From positions 124,001 to 188,000 of the forward strand of contig NC_070574.1 of the NCBI RefSeq assembly GCF_026914185.1: a stretch of 64,000 nt of DNA, written 5' to 3'. Within the stretch, counting starts at the first letter, position 1; every line of letters begins with the position of its first letter. A program made the translations under genes and the position numbers. The notes beneath the pieces are model-generated. The model did no database searches, was not told the DNA's origin, and was given only the letters and a program-made list of their open reading frames with translations. This document shows positions 34,843 to 47,209 of the stretch, piece after piece. Origin of the DNA: Puccinia triticina. Taxonomy: Eukaryota; Basidiomycota; Pucciniomycetes; Pucciniales; Pucciniaceae.

Positions 34843-36164
34843 ATGGCCGACTCTCGCGTCGAGAGCAACTGTCAGCATCGGCTCCAAGGAGGTACGCATG
34901 ATTGAGTCCGATGTAAGCTCGGCATTCCTCAACTAACTCGGTTCAATATTCCAATGGGCTCCTTGCAGATCTTGTGGTCGAGGGATTTAGACGTCTGCGG
35001 AACAATAAATACCCTCTTCAACTTAATGAAACTCCTGCCCAATCGCTTCAAAAAGCTTGCTCGACTCTTTCTCTTGAAGATGAAGCCAAGTTCAAGCAAG
35101 GCCTTGTGGATCAGCTGTAATCAACCCTTCTGCCGCTCCTGCATCGCCAAATCACTGCACTCTCCCTATCACTCAACCGATCCGCTCTAAGGAATGACCC
35201 CGGGCCAAACCTCCAGCTGATCTTGGAGATCCAATCAGAACTCGAATGCACCATGGATCAAGTCCAATCTCACATCACTGCAGTCTTTCCAGAATCAACA
35301 TCTTCACCACATTCAGCCGACGATCATCACCTAGAAAGCTTAAAGTCATACAGGCTTCGCCGCCTGAAAAGTCTATTCGATGACTCGGGGGTCCCGTCCG
35401 ATTTGCGTGTAATTTCTCTCCGGGGCTCTGAACTTATCCAAGAAATGAAACTCTCATCGGAGACAAAAGAAGACAAGTCTGGGGATTATTGCCCTCCACG
35501 TCAGCTGGCCAATTGCCTCAAACATGCCTTAGATTTAATCAACTCGGCCATCCTATCGATCAGAGGATCTGAGCTCGAAATCGCCCAAGAATTCTGGCCA
35601 TCCCAGTTGCTTCCTATGCAGTACTCTGTAATCTGGGAAATCGCCACCATCACCAATCCTCCCCCGCCTGACTTGAAGGACGACTGCCCTCAGGTCATGA
35701 TGAAGATGCTCCAACACAAACCAATCATCCATCTAGCTAGACTATTCATACCAATCTTCAAGCTATGCAAGATTTTCTTCGTGAAGATCTCCAAACGCGG
35801 GATGAATTCAAAACGGCCCCCATTGTTTACCAAGATGAGCTCGGAGCAGATCGAATCTCTAGCCAATTCGATAGGAGATATCAATTGCGATCTCATCAAA
35901 TTCTTCTATCAGTTACATGAAGCTGATCAAACTCCTGGGGCTGCGGCTGGCGAAGAGTTTGTTAAATTAGCAACCCAACTCAAAACTTATTTTGAAACTC
36001 TTAAATGTCTTATGCAGCTTCATTATCTCCCAATGATCCCTGACAACAATGGCCTTCAAGACAGGACTTATTACAGTAGTTGGTTTGTTACTTGGGACAC
36101 TCATTTCCAATTGTCCATACACAACTTCAAACAAGCTGCTCAATCACTTCATGACACCCCTTAG
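34843..36164 (+). pseudogene. Broken member A of an unrecognised helical gene family
   Basis: It aligns along its length with the gene at 43074-44452. Exon 1 (to 34891) has lost the family start codon (ATC in place of ATG); an internal ATG at 34843 is in frame. Exon 2 starts at 34969 (LVVEGFRRL). TAA at 35118-35120 replaces the Gln codon CAA of the homologue at the same position (DQL-stop). Beyond it the frame stays open for about 340 codons, with LINSAILSIRGSELEIAQEF, KLCKIFFVKISKRGMNSK and YYSSWFVTWDTHF. Predicted all-helical, no membrane or signal segment. It may make only a short peptide. Confidence 0.7.
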
Positions 36165-38550
36165 CTTTGCTTCCTGAACTCTTCACTTTGTAATGTTATC
36201 CCCCCTGAAAGAAAAGCAATGAACACTCCAACATGAGAGGGCAGGCCCAACTCTGTCCATGGACACTCTGCCTCTAACCATGGAGAAGTAGACACCAACG
36301 AAAATCAACCAGGTCATCCCTGACTTGTTGGAAGATATCTGGAGATGGCCTATGTGGAACTTCTGTGAAGTGGAGCAGAGCGCATGGCTAATGACAGAGG
36401 CATTGTGGTGCACAGAGCTCAACAAAGGAGCTGGACATGAACCAGGCAGGCCAACACAGACTGTCTAGCAGCAGCGCAGGACTAGGGGAAGCTGGGGTAG
36501 CCAATGCTGGCTATGACAGCAGGCAGTGTGAGAATAAAGGTTGTTCTTCAACAATTTATATGTCTGGGATAAGTGATTATTGATGTCTTGGCTCTGCACT
36601 GCTACTTTCTGCTAGCCTTCAGTGCTCCACAATGAGCCTGATCTATAGCGTAATAATCTGCAAGTGATGAAGCTGCGCACTCTGCAAGCACAAGTTTGCA
36701 ATATCAATCAAACAAATAAGCAATATAAGGGTCACATAAAACTCTTCTAATACTCTAGTATGTCCGGAAGTTGTAAGTATGAAACCGTGAGCCTCCACCC
36801 CCTTCCTTCCCACCCAATCCCACAATTTAACACTTTCCCACACTATTCCATCATCTCTGCCTGACATGTTTTTCCCAGGCTCCACTCCTCTCCAATGCTT
36901 GACCTCCCACATCAGTTGGTCTCTCACCGGCGCCTCTGCCCCAGCTTCAGCTGCCCTGGCTCACCCGCTGACGTGCTGCTGCTATCAATCCCCATGTTTG
37001 GTCTTCTGCAGGCCAGCCCTGCCCCTGACTCCAGTCCGCCACCCAATCTGAACTCCACGGTCCGTAATCCGCATATCATGCAATCCGTACTTTCCGTAAG
37101 CTTTCCTGTTGTGCTTTTCTGACATCATCCTCAGTGCTTATGTCTCCAGAATTCACTCTGAGCTCAGCTGCTTGTGCATTCCCACCCACGCTATTGCCAA
37201 GTGGACATTCTACTACACTTGCCAATATAAATCACCACAACAGAGCTGGGGACAAGGCGGCGTGTGGGATCCCAGCCCTGGGCATTAGACAGGGGTGCGG
37301 ATGTTGCAGAGAAAGATTTTTGATGGTGGGAAATGGCAACAGATTTTTGGTGTGGGAGTGGAGCTTGGCAGATGGCTTGCTTGCATGCGTTTGTGTAGTG
37401 CTCAGCAAAGTGCAAGCATGCACATGGGAATGGAGTTGACGGATGGGGTGCGTGGGAGGCAGGCAGAGGATCTTTTTAGTTTGCTTTCTTTTCTCTATAC
37501 AAATACATTGGGGGAGGGATGTAAGAGTCCAGATGGGACTCTTCACTAAAGGAACTAATAGGGGCGCTGAGAGGCTATCTCTAGAGTTTTCAGGGCCCAA
37601 GACACTGTATTGCAAAGAAGGACTAGCATGGAGAGAATAATCTCTCTCAGTAACAACAACTTATGAGAGGAAAAGAGAGAAGAAGTGAAAGGAGACATAC
37701 CTAGCATGGAGAGAATAATCTCTGCCAGGCTAGGTAGGCGGGGGAGGAGCCGGGACTATACGGGTCCCGCTCAGTATCTTGTGACTCTTGTGTGACACCC
37801 TAGGAGGGGGGCTCACAAGGGAGGATTATCTAAGTATCTTAAATCCACACTTTTGTGGAAATTAAGATCAAGTGTTTCCCCTACACCTTTCCTCAAAAAC
37901 CCAAACAAGATATTTTTCTTGCTTCCCCCCCCACCCTTCAATTTTATTGGCAAAAGCACGTTGGCTAGATGCTGCAAAATTTTTAATTTTAAGTCCCCAA
38001 CCATTAATGCACTCGGACTGGCCCCCCAGATCATGAATCATGATGCAAAAGTTGCCTGAATTAACCACCTCGCCTGTTGCAAGTGCAAGGGGATGGAGGA
38101 GGGCAAATATTTTATAGACTTTCTTGAAAATCATGCGACCGGTGAAGGTAAAGTCAGTCCAAGGCCGCAACTGCGGCGCTCCTCTGGGCATATTTAGGTG
38201 ATCAAAATAGTTTAAATGTATGAAAAGCCGAAATAGTTTGCAAGTGCAAAATTCCTGGCGGTATAATATTTTAATGAGGGACAAACTCCAACCTGCGCAA
38301 ATGCAACAGGGGGAGTTCCCCAGCCGCAAGATTTCCTCAACCCAGTGGCTTCTTATATCCCCATTCCAACTCGCCGCGTCAAGCAACCAGGTATTTCTTT
38401 GACTTGACCTGCCACTTAATCTCCTGTAACTATGCGCCTCCCTTCTGTTTCATCTTTGGGTCAGTTTCCGTTTTGTCTGCACTGTTGAGGTCAATACTTA
38501 CTCCCCCTTTGTTTCACCCTAGCCAACTGCCTGTTACCATTTCACACTAA
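36165..38550. other. Mostly non-coding, scattered LTR-like DNA
   Basis: Positions 36540-37130 share the layout AATGAGCCTGAT...CTGCAAG...C-rich with 23281-24100 and may be an old LTR. GCATGGAGAGAATAATCTCT occurs twice (37626-37645, 37703-37722). Open frames at 37134-37640 and 37868-38386 are not recognisable. I support no gene here. Confidence 0.4.
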
Positions 38551-39215
38551 AGTTGCGCAAGGCATCCTACCGTACAAGAAATACCCCCGGGGGACCCCCG
38601 TCCGGAATTCCAGGGTCTGAGTTTTTAATTTTTCCCGGTATTAATGACCGGTCAGCTGGCCATTGAGAGGGGTTGTATCTCCGTCGATGACCGGTCAGCC
38701 GGCCATTGAGAGGGGTTATATCCCTGTCAATGACCGGTCACAGACGGCCATTGGGAGGGGTTGTATCCCTGTTGATGACCACTCAGCTGGCCATCAAAGA
38801 GGATAAACCCTCTTGATGACTGGTCAGCCAGTCATCAAGAGGTTGTATCCTTGCCTCTGCGATGACCAGCTGACCGGTCATCACCGGGATCAGAGGTCCT
38901 CCAATGGTCTAATATATGGTATTACAGGTGTAACACATACATACATATGGCTTTAGTATATGTAAGCCCATAAATATGGCTTTACAGTATGTATTTGGGC
39001 CAGTGTCTGTAATGTGAGCCCCCCCCCCCAAAAAAAAAAAAAAAAATTGGCTGGTCAGAAACCTTAGCCCTCATAGAACTGGAATCTACAACCTCCAAAG
39101 AGCTCAAAAATGTCATTTACATGACATAATGCTCATATGCAGAGTTGTAGATCCGGCCCGTGTTTGAAATGTCTTGTTGCGGGCGAAGCTGTACGGTAGG
39201 ATGCCTTGCGCAACT
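38551..39215. mobile_element. MITE with 26-bp ends carrying an ATGACCGGTCA array
   Basis: AGTTGCGCAAGGCATCCTAC with CGTACA, at 38551, is exactly inverted at the end (39190-39215). Inside, 38640-38885 is an array of ATGACCGGTCAGCCGGCCAT-type hairpins separated by GAGAGGGGTT. TATGGCTTTAGTATATGTAA and AT-rich repeats follow, with a C9A17-like homopolymer junction at 39020. TA may be the target, but no clear TSD is visible. Confidence 0.75.
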
Positions 39216-40782
39216 GTATTGTCACTATGACTACACCGCAGTGTTTCCATTCAGGTAATCCGCCTTTGAACCCGCCCATTTTGCACTGATGGTTTCAGCC
39301 TCTCCAACCATTATGATTGTACACCAAACAGACGGTTCCTGTTATACATCTTACACGTCAACATGGCTGTGGTAACTCCACCCCTTGGAACACCTATTGG
39401 CCAGCAGCGCACACGTGGGTACCTGTAACAACTTGCGCTGACGATTTATGGCTTACTGAGTTATACGGTTGATTAATATTCCGGCTTTGCGGATTGTGAA
39501 TCATGCAGATCAGCTTGGCAGGACTGATCATTTAGATTCAATCTACGTGAGACTATGACGTATCTGTTTTTTATGATGTTATCATCAGAGTCAAGCGGAA
39601 TTTGTCTTTATGTCTCTCTCTTCGGCTCTTGTCTTTCCTTCCTTCTTTCCTCTCTCTCCCTATTGGGATATTCTTTGTTATAATTTCTCATCATCATAAA
39701 ATCTTATCTGAGTAATTCATTCTCATGATGCAAACAAACGATCAACAGATTACCTTATCAACTTGACCAAAAACTATAAATCATAAAGATCCTGGTTCTA
39801 CTAGTCTAGTATCCGGCAAACTATCTTCTTAGATAGTTTCATAGCCATATAGCAAAGAGATTAGTAGGCGGGCCTTCACAGTACCGCTTATCCCCCAATC
39901 TCGCAGCGCCCCTTCACCTGATGACCTCTCCAAAGAAGAACCAGAGATCAAAGATGACATCCAATCCAAACCGGCCAAAGATGAAAATGACGTTGCCCCT
40001 AAGGCCGCACGGGGCTGACCTTGCAAAGCAATTTGAAAGGATGCTGTGAAGCGCCTCAAAAAATTATGATTGGAGTCTCATACTCATTTTGTGTCGGCTG
40101 CTCACCCCTGTGAAAATTTTTCAACATGCCTCGCGGTCCCATTGGCTTGATCTATTTACCATGATAACAGGATCAATTTGCCACAGCTTTGCCAATTAAA
40201 CACAACATTTTCAACTACTACTCAACCTTCATCTCAAATTTATGGTTGGTGTTAGTATAATTTTTCTTCATGCTTTTATCCCGATTTGTACCAGTTTGTT
40301 GTTGAGGTTACACCCTTGGAGTAAAAAAAAACAACATAAAACCTACAAATAACAGAGCCATGAAACTTTTAATTGCAGTTCAAGAGTAATGATTGAGATC
40401 AACGTTGAATTCATCCTTCAACTTTGCGATGCCCAACTACACAAGTTTACAAAATAAATTGAGCCGATTTCATGCAATCAAAGGGCGCGTCTGAGCAAAA
40501 CTTGAATAGGGGCTTGAAATTGCCCAGCTCAAGTTGGCCTAATCTGTCTTACAACATACTATCAAGTCTAGCGGCCAATGCACATCACCACCCTTTGAGC
40601 TATTTCCTTCAAATCCAATAATTTTTTGCAAAATTGGAGCTCCAACTCCCACTTTTGTTTTTGGAATTTGATTTCCAACTCCTACAAATCCCTGTAACAA
40701 TTCTTGGTCCTGGAAACTGGAGGCAGACATCAAAATCTGGTCCTCCTTACTCTTGCTACTTTTGGGAGTTGGAGTCAATTAA
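39216..40782. other. No gene recognised
   Basis: AT-rich DNA. A minus-strand frame at 39829-40059 (about 76 residues, Ser/Gly/Leu-rich) resembles nothing I know. GGAGTTGGAG and its inverse recur at 40630-40780, another small dyad-word patch. Confidence 0.45.
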
Positions 40783-41345
40783 TCAAGCCCCTATCCAGGC
40801 AAAAAAAGGAGTCACTTGATGGCAAGTGACATGATGCAGCTTTGGTTTCAGCTCCAATGCTGCTTGATGCAGTGTTTTTAATATTATGCTATATATATCA
40901 CTAACAAATGGGGCCTTTGTTATCATTTCTGGTAGTAATTTTCTGTTGTTGTTTGGATCAACTTCTGATCTTGATTGGATAAAGCTGGCTGGACTAGTTA
41001 TCATCAACTGTAGGAGTTGATCACATAAATCAGTTGTGATCACAAGCCTGCCTTCTTGGACCATGTGTTTCTGGCGGCTGGATTAAATTGAAAAGGTTCC
41101 GGAATAAAATGCCATAGAATATAGTCCCTCCCAAACACTTGACATTCTGTTGTAGATGAGAGGATCAAAAGACCTTAAGTTCAATTCCTCTAAGCTTTGA
41201 TCTGGCAGAAGTGATTTGAGAGTGAGTGAGACAATATAAGATACCGTACAGAACAACAAAAGGCTGAGAGGAATGACACGGGTGCCAGAGGTGAAAGTAT
41301 TAAAAAGGGGTAGGAAATTTAAACAAAGTCCTCCTCAGGCAAACT
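40783..41345 (-). pseudogene. Decayed copy of the 41547-42885 gene
   Basis: Minus-strand fragments align with the neighbouring intact gene. FDQLLVSV...EADPNENPN there corresponds to CDQLLQLM...EVDPNNNRK here. The DNA at 41080-41345 (TTCCGGAATAA, GATGAGAG.ATC.AAAGACCTT, GATTTGAGAGTGAG) is recognisably the same as 42320-42470. Frameshifts and AT-rich decay throughout show it is dead. Confidence 0.65.
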
Positions 41346-41546
41346 TCAAGCAATAATCCATGAGCCTCTCTGATGAGACTGGGCTGATTCTCACACTCTT
41401 GCTCACCAGAAGAGGCTCAGTTAAGCTCGAGAAGTGGCAAGCTGAGTCATGTTGGAAACTCCATTGATAAAAATTAAAGCTCTGCGTAATCAAAAACACA
41501 GATTGATTAATGAATTGCTTAGCTCTCAAATTGCATCTACTCTAAC

Positions 41547-42885
41547 TCAAGTGGCCATACCTTGAACCTCAAAGGATGAGATAACATGCATCAAATTATC
41601 GCTGGCCCTATTCCAGGATTGTTCGAAGGTTGGAAAAAAAGACTTTAAGTGACATGCGGGTGTTTCATCTTCAGATTGGGGTAGAAAGGGAATAAGGAGA
41701 GAATCTAGAGCGCGTAGAGTGGATTCCATATCTGCAGGGAGCTTGCGGACTGAATTTCGAATGGCATTTTGATCGTCGACAGAGAATCTTTGAGGTGACC
41801 GTTGTAAGATGTTGGAGAGGTTCTTGAGAGGCTTAAGAATTAATTGAGGGGTCTCTTCCAACTGATTCATTGTCTCCGAATTAAGCTCTGTGCGTCGCAA
41901 TGCCGATAAGCTTTTCCTCCGGATTGTTTCTGAGGTTTTCACGATCAGGATTCTTCCCAGTTTGACAAGTGGTACAGTTGACTTTAATATTTCAGCCATC
42001 AGTTCTGATAGAACGTTTCTTTCGTCCAGGTTTGGATTTTCGTTCGGATCCGCTTCTGATGTCGAGTGGATCATAAAACGGGTTTGGCTAGCCAATACCG
42101 ACACTAGCAGTTGATCGAAATAGTAAGATGCCACGCGCCAAGCTCCTAGGACCATAGCCCAGTCGGATTCCTGGCACAGCCCGATTATCCATCTGATCAC
42201 ACCGTGGGAAACAAGGACGGTCTCTTCGAGTTCTCTTCTCAAATTGGACCCCTCGTCCGAAAGCCTGGAATCCTCGTTCGCAAGATATACCCTAGAGCAG
42301 TGCTGGATAAAGCTCGAAAGGTGCCGGAATAACTTATCATAAATAGCCACTCCAACCAAAAGCCGAATACTCCTTTTTAGATGAGAGCATCGAAAGACCT
42401 TCAAGTTCTCCAAGCCATGATCATATTTTTCGTCCGGTAGAGGTGATTTGAGAGTGAGCGAGACAACGGAAGATACAATGCTCTTCAAGGTCTCATCCAG
42501 ATTTGACAAGAGTTTTGCAGTCGGGTTGATTTCTGGTTCTGGATTCTTCTTGGGATCGATTAAGTCAAGTGAGTTCAGAAGCGGGGTGAGCTGGCCTTTG
42601 AATAAGGGGAGAAGGTTCGATTGTAGATTTTCCATTATTTCCAGTTTTCCGCTCATGTCCTCGATGGTTAGGCTTGAATCTTTCTCGCCTGGCGTAAGGT
42701 GATCGGGGTCCAAGCTGTGCTTGTGAGTTAGCTCCTCCACAACAGTGCTGAAGGAGGCTGTTTGAGGAGTGCTGAAGGTTCAGTGATGAGTCATGCTTGC
42801 TCGAGAAATCAATGATAAGCTATCTGGACTGACAAATCTCCCTCGACCTTCGCATTCTTTGGAGACTGTTCTCATCCTGTTCCAT
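41547..42885 (-). CDS. Intact member B of the unrecognised helical gene family
   Basis: Exon 1 (42834-42885) encodes MEQDENSLQRMRRSREI. Exon 2 (41547-42757) continues in phase with SSFSTVVEELTHKHSLDPDH and stays open to the stop, giving about 420 residues. It matches members A and C in order: VVEELTHKHSL against VVQGFRRLHSKYSL, LLPLFKGQLTPLLNSL against LLPLLLRQITSLAQSL, and KLGRILIVKTS against KLCKIFFVKIS. Predicted mainly alpha-helical, cytosolic or nuclear, with no catalytic motif I recognise. It is divergent from member C with 188 bases between the start codons. Function unknown; probably lineage-specific. Confidence 0.7.
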
Positions 42886-43073
42886 CGTGATTTGTTGTGC
42901 CGAGACGCGCCAGCCTACGGATCGTCCGTGGCCCGAGTGGCACCCCAGGAGCTGGACCCAGAGGCCATAGAGCTGCTGGGAACGGGTGGTCCACCGCCAG
43001 TCGGGGTAGTGCTCGGATCCCCCGAACTCGGAGGCTTGTCAACCTCGACATAGCCTGACCTAGTCCGCACGAC
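42886..43073. promoter_or_regulatory. Shared promoter region between members B and C
   Basis: 188 bases separate the two divergent start codons. The sequence is GC-richer than the surroundings (GAGGCCATAGAGCTGCTGGG). The member A flank aligns to only the last few tens of bases on the member C side. Confidence 0.45.
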
Positions 43074-44452
43074 ATGGCGAAGCGCAAGAAACGCGGGAGT
43101 AAACTGACTCAGATCGCCGACTCAAGCGGCGAGCAAGCGGAATATCAGCAGCATTGGCACCAAGGAGGTACGATCGAGTCTCATCAAAAATCATCAAGCT
43201 CCGCATTTATGAAATCTCAACTAACGCGGTTTAATATTCTAATGGGCTCGCCGCAGATCTTGTGGTCCAGGGATTTAGACGGCTGCATAGCAAATACTCT
43301 CTTCGACCCAATGAAAGTCCCGCCGAATCGCTTCAAGAATCTCTCTCGTCTCTTTCTCTTGACAATGAAGCCGAATTCAAACCAGTTCTTTTAGATCAGC
43401 TCCAATTCCACCTTCTACCGCTCCTCCTTCGCCAAATTACTTCTCTGGCACAATCACTCAACCGATTCAGCCTAATCAATGATCCCGGGCCAACTCTCCA
43501 GCTGATCTTGGAGATCCAAGCAGAACTCGAACCTACGATTGATCATATTCAATCTAACATCACTACTATCTTTCCCGGATCAATTTCTTCCCCACATCGA
43601 GCCGACGATAATCACCTAGGAGTCTTCAAATCCTACAGGCTTGGGTACCTGAAATGTCTATTCAATCAATCGGGGCTCTTGTTCAATCTGCGTATAATTT
43701 CTCTTCGGGGCTACGAACTCATTCAAGAAATAAAACTATCATCGGAAAAACCTGAGGACAAGTCTGGGGATGATCCACCTCCTCCAGATGAGCTGGGCAA
43801 TTACCTCCAACGTACCTTACATTTAATCAACTCCGCTATCATGTACGTAAAAGGATCTGAGCTCGATATTGCCCAAGAATTTTGGCGGCTCCAGTTACGT
43901 CCGATGCAGTCTGTTATCGAAGAAATGGCCGCCATGGCCAATCCACAGTCCAACTCGACGAACGACGGCCAACGGCCCATGATGATGGGAAAACAACTTG
44001 ATCACGAACCCGCCATCCATCTAGCTAGATTATTGATACCGATCATCAAGCTATGCAAGATTTTCTTTGTGAAGATCTCTAAACGCGGGATGAATTCAAA
44101 ACGGCTCCCAGTGTTTACCAAGATGAGCTCGGAGTAAATCCAATCTCTAGCGGATTCAATGGGAGACATTAATGTAGATCTTATTAGATTCATCGTGCAG
44201 ATATATATAGTTGATCAATCTCCTGGGGCTGCGACTGGCGTAGAGTTGATTAAATTGGCAAGCAAACTAAAAACGTATTTAGAAACTCCTATGCGTCTCA
44301 TACTGCTTTATTACCTCCCATTTCTGCCTGACACCAATGACCTCGAAGGCAGGAATTATTACAGTAGTTGGTTTATCACTTGGGACATTCATTTCCAATT
44401 GTCCATGCATAACTTCAAACAGGCTGCTCAATCACTTCAAGATACCGCTTAG
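43074..44452 (+). pseudogene. Member C of the helical family, one premature stop
   Basis: Exon 1 (43074-43167) reads MAKRKKRGSKLTQIADSS and ends at a GTACGA donor. Exon 2 begins at 43257 (LVVQGFRRLHSKYSL) and runs open to TAA at 44135-44137, where member A has CAG (MSSEQIESL). The frame then continues open to the expected end at 44452 (YYSSWFITWDIHF, FKQAAQSLQDTA). Truncation removes about the last quarter. It could be a recent null allele, a sequencing error, or a functional shorter form. About 85 percent of the protein is otherwise clearly collinear with member A. Confidence 0.7.
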
Positions 44453-44519
44453 TTTTCAATTCTCATTTCATTCCCTAAGCTCTTTCTCTTGCAATTATGG
44501 TCCTCAAAGTTGAATTTCA

Positions 44520-44652
44520 TGCATGTATAAATGCATAAATCATAAATTCATAAAACTTTGTTTGCAGGGGATCTCACCAATCTGCTTAAGTAATCTTTGG
44601 CTTTCCCAGCCAAAGAATTTTTATGAATTTATGATTTACACATTTATGCATG
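44520..44652. mobile_element. Hairpin MITE, GCATG..AAATGCATAAATCATAAA ends
   Basis: GCATGTATAAATGCATAAAT with CATAAATTCATAAAA is inverted at TTTTATGAATTTATGATTTA with CACATTTATGCATGC. TTTGGCTTTCCCAGCCAAAG forms the inner stem. No certain TSD. Confidence 0.65.
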
Positions 44653-44777
44653 CACTAGGGAACTCGCGGCTCCGCCGCGGGCCAAACCCAAGCCACACTC
44701 TTCCACAGCACAGCAATGCAAATGCATATAGCTAAATCTCACAGAAAAACAATATAAAACAAGAGGACAAATATATA

Positions 44778-44938
44778 GGCCCCGTTTGGCTGCCGTGTTA
44801 TACATCATAAATGGTTGGATTTATGACGTGTGACCCCCGGGGGTTTCAAAGTTTTGGTGGCAATGGGGGGCAAACTTTGGGTTGCGGCGTCATAAATTCA
44901 ACCATTTATGACATATAACACGGCAGCCAAACAGGGCC
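44778..44938. mobile_element. Tourist-like MITE (161 bp), ATA flanks
   Basis: GGCCCCGTTTGGCTGCCGTG is inverted at the right as CACGGCAGCCAAACAGGGCC. The inverted repeat continues inward through CATAAATGGTTG/CAACCATTTATG. ATA occurs on both sides (44775-44777, 44939-44941), a 3-bp TSD as in PIF/Harbinger MITEs. A related left end (GGCCCTGTTTGGCGCCGGTA) lies at 49843. Confidence 0.8.
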
Positions 44939-45097
44939 ATAGTAAAGAAAAACTACCACGGATAATGAAATGGCCCCACACCTGTTCACGCTAGGGCCAT
45001 TGTCACATACCAAACTATTCTACTCAACTGCATCTTTGAACAGTTCCAAATTAATGAAATTTGAGGTTACATAAATATAAGTTGGCTTTGTCTTCAA

Positions 45098-45337
45098 CTA
45101 AGCCCACCATACCCTTGAAGGCTTTGTGCTCTTGATAAAGCAAAATATAACTGGCCTTGGCAAGAACACTCCAACACGCCCCAGGTTTAGACCCTGAGCC
45201 TTGTTGAAGTTCATTGCAAAAGCTGGGGCCACCGGGAACTGATATTGTGAAAACTTGGTGGCAAACGCCTCATCTGATTCATGGATGATAGTGAATTTTG
45301 GCAGAGCAAATTCAATCCCTGAAGTTAGGCCCATCAT
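45098..45337 (-). pseudogene. Helitron/PIF1-type helicase C-terminal fragment
   Basis: The translated fragment contains GIEFALPKFTIIHESDEAF, then QFPVAPAFAMNFNKAQGLNL and GRVGVFLPRPV. These match the last helicase motifs of PIF1-like and Helitron helicases (QFPV..AFAMTINKSQGQTL..VG.YLP.PV). Upstream and downstream motifs are not found nearby, so it is an isolated relic. It could be from a Helitron or a host PIF1 copy; the former is likelier in this setting. Confidence 0.65.
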
Positions 45338-46308
45338 TACATGACATTTTAAAACATGTGGTTGAACACTGGTAACCAGCAGTCAAGTCCCATTGCACAG
45401 GCCTGTCCCTATTGTCAGAATTTGGTGGCACCACCAACATACCTAGTGCAACAAAGGAAAGGATTGGGGTTCAGGCGTTCACCCACCAAGCTTAACAAAG
45501 CCTCTCTGGAGGAGGGCCCCGCAGGGTCTCTGTCTCACAGAGAGGCTTTCTCCCAAGCGTTGAGCTTTGGCTTGAATCCTGAGGCACCTAAGGCTTGGCC
45601 AACCCCCAAATGTCATTAAATCCTTTATTACACATCAACCACTGCCAGGATAGGCTCATGAGTGGCACGGCCTTGAAGCCTAGCTTCATGAGCAGCCAGC
45701 CAGCCATCCACCATCCATCAAGCCCCTTGTAGAGCTGCTGGACATGCTTGCAAAAACCATGCCAAGCTTGTCCTAGCGAGCAGAGCGTGTTTTTTTCAAC
45801 TCCTGTACACATTTTATGTGTGGCCTGCATACCAAATGTAGTTCATTTTTCAATTCAAACAATAAGCATATTCATGTATGAGAAGTAATTGAAACTTTCA
45901 TGTACTTATCCAATAGTATGGATGTAAGATGAATCCTGGAATCATGATTCCATGACTTTACATTCCTTGTAGCTTTAAGGCCATTCAAGGCATCAACATG
46001 TGGCCTACGTAGTCTTGAAGGCCAGATGCAGACCTTCAATTTGGCACCTGGGCGGCCCATTTGGCCACCAGGATGCTATAGAAAAGTGGTGCCAAACTTT
46101 CACACCAGCCAAATGGGTGAAAGCTGTACTCAGGACTCACACCAAATTTCGCGCTTGGTCCCAAGTCCCTCCTTCGGAGGCTCGCGCTTCGCGCGAGGGG
46201 CCCCTGCCCGCCCCTCAGAAGAGGGACTGACTAAGTTCATTCACCCACCACTCAGGGTTTTTGAGGGAGCCTCACCCGCGCGTGAACCTCCAAACTCCGG
46301 AAAAAATG
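45338..46308. other. No gene recognised
   Basis: Two short open frames on the minus strand (45588-45830, 45872-46060) and one on the plus strand (46026-46409) have no recognisable motif. GCGCTTCGCGCGAGGGGCCC at 46183-46204 is a GC-rich palindrome within otherwise mixed DNA. Confidence 0.4.
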
Positions 46309-46914
46309 CTACAGGAATGAAAAGAAGGCGCCCAAAACAAGTCTTTTACTCCATCTCCAACCGGACTTTGCATCTAGTGAGGTGGAGGCGAAGTCGGCCT
46401 TGTTGGTAGCCAAACAGGAAAGTTTTCGCGGAACCGATTCCGCCAGACGTCTCTTCAGCGCGTCCACAGGGCATAATATGCCAGCCTGTTTTGTAAGGAA
46501 GATGAGTTGCAGCGTCTCTGGCTTGGCCGTTTTTGCCAAACGCAAAGTGAGGGTTGCTACTTCTCCTGCGGCGTCGACTACCAAAAAGGTGACGTTGGTC
46601 GTAAGTAGACAGGTTGCCCAGGAGAGCTGGCCGTGTCGTTTTGCGTATGTCAGCTCGCCCAGGCGGGCCAAGCCCCAGAAAGCTACTAAAGCCAAATCTG
46701 CCACGGCGCGGTCGAAATTGCTACTCCCAAAACAGATGTTTGCTATGGCAATAAGCTGCCACAACATGACAGGAGGTTTTGTTGCCCTTTTGGTCAACGT
46801 GGTGTCGACCCGTGCCAAAAACTTAACAATCAGTTCAATTTGGCCTTTGTTCAAAGTTGGGAACGTCGCGGAGTGGTAGATGTGCCAGGCCTTGAGGCCG
46901 GATATGCGCAACAA
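46309..46914 (-). pseudogene. Tyrosine-recombinase-like fragment (Crypton/DIRS type)
   Basis: The fragment contains FDRAVADLALVAFWGLARLG followed by ELTY. This equals the box with the first catalytic Arg in basidiomycete transposon tyrosine recombinases (usually WGCCRLGEL). LRLAKTAKPETLQLIFLT fits the next strand. An upstream helical part (KAWHIYHSATFPTLNKGQIE) looks like the core-binding domain. The HxxR and Tyr boxes should follow toward 45.9 kb but I cannot find them, so it is truncated. Minus-strand frames at 46835-47166 may be its degraded 5' part. Confidence 0.65.
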
Positions 46915-47209
46915 TGAGGACTTTAATCTTCCCGCCGTTGTTTAGGTAGTAGTTGCGACCTGCCCACACGCAAAAACGTCCAAGAGTTTTGCCAAAGATG
47001 GGGAATGTGCCAAGGAAGAGTGATTTCCCATGCATAAGGAACAACAACAGGATTTATGGTATAGGGACTGACTGTGTGCTGGAAAAGGGAACAATACCGC
47101 GCCGGATAAAGGAGGTGAGGAGTATGGTGGCAATGGGATCAGGTGAGTGAGGCAGATTGACATCATGAGATCCGGGATGATGGAACTGAGGACAAGGCGG
47201 ATAAAGAAA

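Noticed and set aside
39829..40059. 76-codon minus-strand gene
   Set aside because: No homology I can recall, no splice or promoter context, and not shared with any other part of the window.
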